Below, in pieces: positions 58,937 through 64,000 of a stretch of 64,000 nt of DNA. The notes beneath the pieces were generated by a model. The model was not told where the DNA came from and did not search any database. It saw nothing but the letters and a program-made list of their open reading frames with translations. A program made the translations under genes and the position numbers. Location: contig CP091135.1 in the NCBI GenBank assembly GCA_021582655.1, positions 973,880 to 1,037,879 of the forward strand, given 5' to 3'. Positions within the stretch are counted from its first letter, which is position 1, and each line of letters starts with the position of its first letter. The stretch comes from Nitrosomonas sp. GTDB lineage: Bacteria; Pseudomonadota; Gammaproteobacteria; Burkholderiales; Nitrosomonadaceae.

Positions 58937-59941
58937 TCAAAACACCACCCGATCGGCGCTTCGCGTACGCGCTACACGAAGCGGATCGGTGCGGATGGTG
59001 TGTGCAAATCGCCGTTTACTGAATTCTATCCGCGCCAGCGGATCAGGATCAACCGTCGCCAGCGGCTCTATTGCGGCGATACGAGGCGCCAACCCGGCCG
59101 CATTCGCCACCTGAATGGAAAGTCCGGGACGCGCATTGAGCTCGATGATCATCGGACCTTGATCGCGATCGAGCACCAAATCAGCCCCCAGATACCCTAA
59201 TCCGGTCATTTCATAGCATGCCGCCGCCAAATGCAGCAATTTATCCCAATGCGGCACGGACAATTCCGCAAAAGTCTTACGCGTATCCGGATGGCGCGAA
59301 ACCGGATTACCGTATTGCACGGCATGAAGCGCCCTGCCCGTCCCGATATCGATACCGACACCGACCGCACCCTGATGAAGATTGGCTTTTCCATCCGATT
59401 CATGGGTAGTCAACCGCAGCATCGCCATGATCGGATAACCGCGAAACACAATGATACGAATATCCGGTATCCCTTCATAGCTGTAATTCGCAAACACCGG
59501 GTCGAGTTGAATCAGGGATTCGATCATCACGGTATCCGGTTTACCGCCGAGGCTGTGCAACCCGCTCAGGATATTCGACACATGCCGCTCGATATCGGCT
59601 ATCTGGACGGCATCGCCGCTGGGTTTGAAATAAAGATTATGCTCGACTTCGGTAATCACAAGAATACCTTTGCCGCCACTGCCCTTAACCGGCTTGATAA
59701 CAAATTCGGTGTGCGGCTGCAGGATTTCTTTCAATAACTTGACGTCATGCTGGTATTGTAAGGTACCGAGCAGTTTGGGCACTGTAATGCCCGCTTGTTG
59801 CGCCAACAATTTGGTTTTGAGCTTGTCATCGACAAGAGGGTATAAATGGCGCGGATTATATCGGGAAATCAAACCGAAGTTTCTTTGATTCATCCCGATG
59901 ATACCGAAGCTTTTCAGTTTTCTAACGCTGGCCAGGATCAT
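58937..59941 (-). CDS. ATP-grasp ligase, alpha-L-glutamate ligase-like (RimK-related)
   Basis: The 334-residue ATP-grasp protein has nucleotide motifs EFVIKPVKGSGGKGILVI and the Mg-binding PMIIELNARPGLSIQ. It begins with FGIIGMNQRNFGLISRYN. RimK-type enzymes join amino acids, often glutamate, to proteins or small molecules. This subgroup consistently occurs beside inactive transglutaminase-7TM genes, as here. The substrate is unknown. Its start overlaps the upstream gene by 20 bases, so translation is coupled. It is the last gene of the module. Confidence 0.85.
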   Translation of the reverse strand: MILASVRKLKSFGIIGMNQRNFGLISRYNPRHLYPLVDDKLKTKLLAQQAGITVPKLLGTLQYQHDVKLLKEILQPHTEFVIKPVKGSGGKGILVITEVEHNLYFKPSGDAVQIADIERHVSNILSGLHSLGGKPDTVMIESLIQLDPVFANYSYEGIPDIRIIVFRGYPIMAMLRLTTHESDGKANLHQGAVGVGIDIGTGRALHAVQYGNPVSRHPDTRKTFAELSVPHWDKLLHLAAACYEMTGLGYLGADLVLDRDQGPMIIELNARPGLSIQVANAAGLAPRIAAIEPLATVDPDPLARIEFSKRRFAHTIRTDPLRVARTRSADRVVF

Positions 59942-61472
59942 GCCGTCTTTCCAATGCGTGAAAACGATACAGCTCGGTCAACCGGTAACCGGTATATTGT
60001 CCAAGAATCAAAATCAACGCGAGATTGACCAACATCAACTCCGGGAAATTGAATGTCAGGTATTCGATCGTCCGGTTGGTCATGAACAAATAGGCGATAA
60101 CGGCGGTTAACAAACTCCCGCCGCCTTGAATCAGAACCTCACGCGGCCCATCCTCCTCCCAAAGCACCGACATCCGTTCGATGGTCCACGATAAAATGAT
60201 CATCGGAAAGAACGTTACCGTCAGCGCCTGATCAAAGCCGAGTTTGTTACTGATGATACTGATACTGGCTATGATCGCGATGACGACAATGATCACCGCC
60301 GAAATACGTGCGACAAACAACAGATTCAAACGCGACAAATACGCTCGAATCAAAAGTCCGGTACCGACCACGATCAGAAAAATAATAATCCCCATCAACA
60401 AGGTAGTCTGAATCAAAGCCAAGGCAATCAGGATCGGCATGAAGGTACCGGAAGTCCGGATGCCGATGAGCAACCGCATGATGACTACAATCAACGCGCC
60501 GATCGGCAATAACAAAATCATTTTGAACGCATTTTGCTGCTCGATCGGTAAACTGTAGATGGAAAAATCGATAATACCCGCCTGCTTGTTGATGCTGTTA
60601 CGCACCACCAGATCCCTGGCGGAATGAACGTTTCTGATCATCGAAAATGCGATTTGCGAATTCCTGCCGCCAACCACATCCAGTAATGATTGATCCCCGC
60701 GTTGCCAGATGAGAAAGTTTTTCGGCTTACCGATCTCACCATTTTTTTGATTGTACAGCCGCCACTCTCCGCCCAGATACACTTCCACAAAATTGGTTAA
60801 CGCCTGCCTGCGGCGAGCATCCTGCAAATAAAGCCCGCGTACGATCCGCGCACTGATGCCTTCCATGGCCAGCAAGTTGATGATAAGTTGGGTTTTATAA
60901 TCTTCGTTGGATTGTTCGTTGAGCAACAAGCTCTGGTTTTGGCCGGGCACGTTGGAATTCAACGTGGCAATCAATTCCCGGGTAAACGTTTCGGTATTGG
61001 CCGAACGGTTGCGAACCTGATCAAGCAAGGTAACCGCGGCAGTTCTGAAAACTTCGTCAAACTCCGGCTTCTCCGGCCCGGCGGGTAAGTCCGCGATATC
61101 CGGCAAATCCGATTGCCCCGTATCGTAAATGCTTAACCGGTAATACGCCGTTTGCGCACCTGATGCGGTTCGTTTGCTCCACTGCGCACGGCGACCGGAA
61201 GTGGAAGTCAGTTCGCTAAACCCGTAATCCGGGGAAGCGAATTCCTCTTCGATAAATACAATACCCGGCGTCTTGGGCGGCAAAGCGAATGAAACAATAA
61301 TAGGGTCACCGCGCGCGACAAAATCGATACGCGCTTCAATAGTCCAAACCGGCTTCTTGTCATCCGGTGACAGTGGAAATCCCAGCGCAAAGTGCTTATA
61401 CAGGATCAAACCGATACCCAGCCCCATAATCAAGGCAACCAGGATATAAAGTCTTAATTTCGCAAGATGCAT
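59922..61472 (-). CDS. Inactive transglutaminase-like protein fused to 7 TM helices
   Basis: The 516-residue membrane protein has an N-terminal helix (about 8-27). A periplasmic region follows with a transglutaminase-like fold around 150-265 (NLLAMEGISARIVRG, VEVYLGGEWRLYN). A block of seven hydrophobic segments runs from about 320 to 500. The positions expected for the catalytic Cys, His and Asp are occupied by other residues (NEDYKTQ, TNFVEVY, RLYNQ), so it is probably a binding or scaffolding domain. It overlaps the retropepsin gene by one base and the ATP-grasp gene by 20. Confidence 0.85.
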   Translation of the reverse strand: MHLAKLRLYILVALIMGLGIGLILYKHFALGFPLSPDDKKPVWTIEARIDFVARGDPIIVSFALPPKTPGIVFIEEEFASPDYGFSELTSTSGRRAQWSKRTASGAQTAYYRLSIYDTGQSDLPDIADLPAGPEKPEFDEVFRTAAVTLLDQVRNRSANTETFTRELIATLNSNVPGQNQSLLLNEQSNEDYKTQLIINLLAMEGISARIVRGLYLQDARRRQALTNFVEVYLGGEWRLYNQKNGEIGKPKNFLIWQRGDQSLLDVVGGRNSQIAFSMIRNVHSARDLVVRNSINKQAGIIDFSIYSLPIEQQNAFKMILLLPIGALIVVIMRLLIGIRTSGTFMPILIALALIQTTLLMGIIIFLIVVGTGLLIRAYLSRLNLLFVARISAVIIVVIAIIASISIISNKLGFDQALTVTFFPMIILSWTIERMSVLWEEDGPREVLIQGGGSLLTAVIAYLFMTNRTIEYLTFNFPELMLVNLALILILGQYTGYRLTELYRFHALERRHDPGQR

Positions 61473-62224
61473 CAGTTTGTGTTATCGCTCTCGGTGGGGT
61501 CGGTATTTACCGTGGTATATTTCTTACTGACATCCACGACGGCAAGATCGCTGAGCAGATTACGCCCGATCAGCACTTGGTGTTTGAATTTACTTCTATT
61601 TTCCAAGGTAAAATCGATTTGTTCATTGATATTCGCCACGGCAACCCGCAGTCTGACCACCGGCCTTCGTTGCGATTCGCGATCTCCCCGTTCCTTGATT
61701 TTGACATAACGACGCAAGCGCCGGGTAATTTCTATCACTTCATCCGTTTGTGGGTGAATCATACTGAACTTGACGAACGGCTTGCCATCGCGTTCAAATT
61801 CAACAATATGCATGGCATTAACGGATGATGTCCGGGCGCCGCTGTCAATGCGCGCGCTGAATTCCAAGCCCGGCGGATCGAGGTAGACATGTTCAAGCGC
61901 CCCCAGCACGGTTTTTTCAGCGGCGAGTACGGCAGGCTGCATCTCGGTTACCGATAATCCCTGTCCTTCGGATGTGCATTGATCCTGGTCGGCGATACCG
62001 GCCGCTTCAGTTTGCTCATCCGGTGCCTCGGATTGCTTTTTTTCAATCGATCGCTTCCATTCGATCAATTCGGCAAATAACGTAACCAATTCGGATTCCC
62101 GTGCGCTAATTCTCGCCTCTCGCTCGGTCAGCGAACTTTCCTTCGGATTACAGGCTGACAGCATCAAAAATATCAGCGGCAACAGTAAGCTACCACCGCC
62201 AATCGTAAAATATAAGTTTTTCAT
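61472..62224 (-). CDS. Retropepsin-like (RimB/ATP-dependent zinc protease family) lipoprotein
   Basis: The 250-residue protein has a lipoprotein signal (LIFLMLSAC, Cys25) and a helical, possibly coiled-coil region (about 30-65). The retropepsin-like domain (about 110-240) has catalytic Asp127 in ARIDSGARTSSVNA and the later LIGRNLL turn. The database name, ATP-dependent zinc protease, is probably misleading, since the fold is aspartic. Lipidation places it in the envelope. It is the upstream partner of the inactive transglutaminase protein. Confidence 0.83.
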   Translation of the reverse strand: MKNLYFTIGGGSLLLPLIFLMLSACNPKESSLTEREARISARESELVTLFAELIEWKRSIEKKQSEAPDEQTEAAGIADQDQCTSEGQGLSVTEMQPAVLAAEKTVLGALEHVYLDPPGLEFSARIDSGARTSSVNAMHIVEFERDGKPFVKFSMIHPQTDEVIEITRRLRRYVKIKERGDRESQRRPVVRLRVAVANINEQIDFTLENRSKFKHQVLIGRNLLSDLAVVDVSKKYTTVNTDPTESDNTN

Positions 62225-62289
62225 TACCGTGAAAAAGCGGATAGCGTCGTGTCAAAAGCCCCCGCCGGTCAGTTAGATTAATGGAATGG

Positions 62290-62691
62290 TTATTGTTTCA
62301 ATTGAATCATCACCGTTTGGTTCTTGTAAGTACAAGCATACCGGTGAATCTCAAGGCAGTGCGATGTAACGGTGATTTGATAAGCACCCGGTTTTTCGGT
62401 ACGGGTATCGAAGCTGAATTCGAACCGCCCTTCCCGGTCACTGGGATAAGATTGATCCGCAGCAACCGAACCGTCCGAGCGCGTAACTTTAAAATTCAAT
62501 AATACATCCGCTGCCGCTTGATCGTTGTAATTGACCCAACCGTGCAGCATCACGGTTTCTCCGGCGGCATATTGGGTTTTCGGATCGGTTACGATGGGCT
62601 GCGAAATATGAGTAGCGAATGCCTGTACCGCCCCCCCACACACACCGGCCGATAGTGCAAGCAAAACTAAATATCTGCCGATTTTTCTCAT
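62290..62691 (-). CDS. Small exported protein, possible beta-sandwich
   Basis: I do not recognise this 133-residue protein. It has a clear signal peptide (about 1-26, MRKIGRYLVLLALSAGVCGG to QAFA). A beta-rich region follows (AAGETVMLHGWVNYNDQAAA, GRFEFSFDTRTEKPGAYQIT) that resembles macroglobulin or Ig-like carrier folds. Two cysteines at about 111 and 119 could pair. It lies between lpd (36 bases upstream) and the retropepsin lipoprotein (65 bases downstream) on the same strand, so it may belong to the envelope module. Confidence 0.6.
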   Translation of the reverse strand: MRKIGRYLVLLALSAGVCGGAVQAFATHISQPIVTDPKTQYAAGETVMLHGWVNYNDQAAADVLLNFKVTRSDGSVAADQSYPSDREGRFEFSFDTRTEKPGAYQITVTSHCLEIHRYACTYKNQTVMIQLKQ

Positions 62692-62727
62692 AACGTCAGT
62701 CTCTCAAAAATTGATTTTTTTGATTAA

Positions 62728-64000
62728 TCATCGCCTTGGTGCAAGCAAATCGGTAATGGTCCCTTCCGCCATTTCCGCCGCAAAAAAGAGTGTCTCGGAG
62801 AGTGTCGGGTGCGGATGTACGGTTAAACTCAAATCCTGCATGTCCGCGCCCATTTCGAATGCCAACACCGCTTCGGCGATCAACTCACCGGCATGGACGC
62901 CGGCAATGCCGGCCCCCAGGATGCGACGCGTCTGTTTATCCAACAATAATTGCGTCACCCCCTCTTCCCTCGCCATCGAAATCGCACGGCCGCTGGCCGC
63001 CCAAGGAAAAACCGCTTTCTCGTACTCAATATGCTGTTTAATCGCTTCTTTCTCGGTTAATCCCATCCAGGCGATTTCCGGATCGGTGTAAGCCACCGAT
63101 GGAATGGTCCGGGCATCGAACGCCGCTTTGTGCCCGGCGATAACTTCCGCCGCCAGTTTTCCTTGGTAAGTCGCTTTATGCGCCAGCATCGGTTCGCCGA
63201 CGATATCGCCGATGGCGTAAATATGCGGCAAATTGGTACGCATCTGTGCATCGACCGGAATAAAACCGCGTTCGTTAACGTAAATACCGACAACTTCGGC
63301 ACCGATTTCATGACCGTTCGGACGGCGACCGACTGCCAGTAAAATCCGATCATAGGTTTGCGGTTGCGGCGCTTCTTCACCTTCGAATGTTACCGTGAGC
63401 CCGGCTGCTGCCGAATCGATGTGCGTAACTTTGGTTTTGAGATAAATCGCCTCGTACTGTTTCTTAATGCGGCGATACAATGGCTTAACCAGCTCTGCAT
63501 CGGCCCCCGGAATCAATTGATCCATCAATTCCACGATTGAAATCCGACTGCCGAATGCGGCATAAACGGTCGCCATTTCCAGACCGATGATACCGCCGCC
63601 GATGATCAGCATCCGCTGCGGAATATCTTGCAGCGTCAATGCGCCGGTCGAATCGATCAATCGCGGATCGTCATACGGAAAACCGGGAACACGGGCCACA
63701 CTCGAACCTGCGGCAATAACACAGTTGTCAAACGAGATCGTTTTAGCGCCATCGGCCGCATCGACTTGAATCAAATGCGGGGATAAGAATTTCCCGATAC
63801 CGTGCATCACATCGACTTTGCGTTGCTTAGCAAGCACGTTCAACCCTTTGGTCAATTTACCGATCACCGCTTCCTTCCAGCCGCGCAATTTGTCGAGATT
63901 GATCCTGGGATTGTCGAACACGATGCCGTGTGTTTGCAGCTGCTCCGCCTCAGTGATGATTTTGGCGGCATGTAACAGCGCTTTGGACGGAATGCAACCG
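62728..64000 (-). CDS. lpd: Dihydrolipoyl dehydrogenase (partial, 5' end outside window)
   Basis: The reading frame runs off the right edge. It includes GCIPSKALLHAAK just inside the window, which contains the second redox-active Cys. Later come NCVIAAGSSVARVPGF, LIIGGGIIGLEMATVYAAFG (NAD motif), YAIGDIVGEPMLAHKA (FAD motif) and the C-terminal HPHPTLSE with the catalytic His-Glu pair. This is the E3 flavoprotein that reoxidises dihydrolipoamide in 2-oxoacid dehydrogenase complexes. The N-terminal FAD-binding motif lies beyond the window. Confidence 0.95.
   Translation of the reverse strand, partial: GCIPSKALLHAAKIITEAEQLQTHGIVFDNPRINLDKLRGWKEAVIGKLTKGLNVLAKQRKVDVMHGIGKFLSPHLIQVDAADGAKTISFDNCVIAAGSSVARVPGFPYDDPRLIDSTGALTLQDIPQRMLIIGGGIIGLEMATVYAAFGSRISIVELMDQLIPGADAELVKPLYRRIKKQYEAIYLKTKVTHIDSAAAGLTVTFEGEEAPQPQTYDRILLAVGRRPNGHEIGAEVVGIYVNERGFIPVDAQMRTNLPHIYAIGDIVGEPMLAHKATYQGKLAAEVIAGHKAAFDARTIPSVAYTDPEIAWMGLTEKEAIKQHIEYEKAVFPWAASGRAISMAREEGVTQLLLDKQTRRILGAGIAGVHAGELIAEAVLAFEMGADMQDLSLTVHPHPTLSETLFFAAEMAEGTITDLLAPRR

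Noticed and set aside
59922..61472. Active transglutaminase or protease
   Set aside because: The positions of the catalytic Cys, His and Asp carry other residues, so enzyme activity of this domain is unlikely.

Overview
The window most likely comes from the chromosome of an ammonia-oxidising betaproteobacterium, probably Nitrosomonas or a close relative. The first 150 bases encode the C-terminus of ammonia monooxygenase subunit C (AmoC), ending in an intrinsic terminator with no amoA after it. The rest fits this placement: a complete 14-gene nuo cluster behind tpiA, secG and tRNA-Leu, hopanoid genes, a beta-proteobacterial porin, polyphosphate kinase and exosortase/EPS-type proteins.

Layout. 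1-2.4 kb: end of amoC, a small membrane protein, an exosortase-associated protein and cheV. 2.5-6.2 kb: a large hybrid sensor kinase. 6.6-9.3 kb: an EpsL-like outer-membrane beta-barrel and an undecaprenyl-phosphate sugar phosphotransferase, overlapping by 4 bases. 9.6-25.6 kb, minus strand: tpiA, secG, tRNA-Leu(GAG) and nuoA to nuoN in canonical order. In ammonia oxidisers complex I is expected to run mainly backwards to make NADH. 25.8-29.1 kb: a PQQ-type sugar dehydrogenase and ppk1. 29.4-32.9 kb: hpnA, a squalene-synthase family gene, lysA and a tiny LptM-like lipoprotein. 33.2-36.6 kb: an Mla-type lipid ABC transporter (permease, ATPase, MCE protein, lipoprotein). 36.8-44.5 kb: amiC, tsaE, queG, purT, a hexose mutarotase, ampD, tmk and holB. 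44.5-53.2 kb is looser, with long intergenic spaces: a HbpS/GlcG-like protein, a dienelactone hydrolase, a galactose-oxidase-like protein, an exported MsrB, two small uncharacterised genes, a porin and a lipoprotein aminopeptidase. 53.3-58.9 kb: an EI24/CysZ-like protein, a DUF3025 protein, radC, coaBC, dut and a GGDEF response regulator. 58.9-64 kb, minus strand: ATP-grasp ligase, inactive transglutaminase-7TM protein, retropepsin-like lipoprotein, a small exported protein, then an lpd gene running off the window.

The main structure not explained by genes is a family of six related elements of about 145-150 bp, all between 29 and 52 kb. They have near-identical inverted ends (GGAAACACTGATTAAT type) and, in two copies, matching TNA flanks. 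They look like non-autonomous MITEs. One ends exactly at the ampD stop codon and another ends 7 bases past an aminopeptidase stop codon.

Other points of interest are the solitary amoC, the ATP-grasp/inactive transglutaminase/retropepsin module, and a galactose-oxidase homologue that keeps all copper-radical residues.
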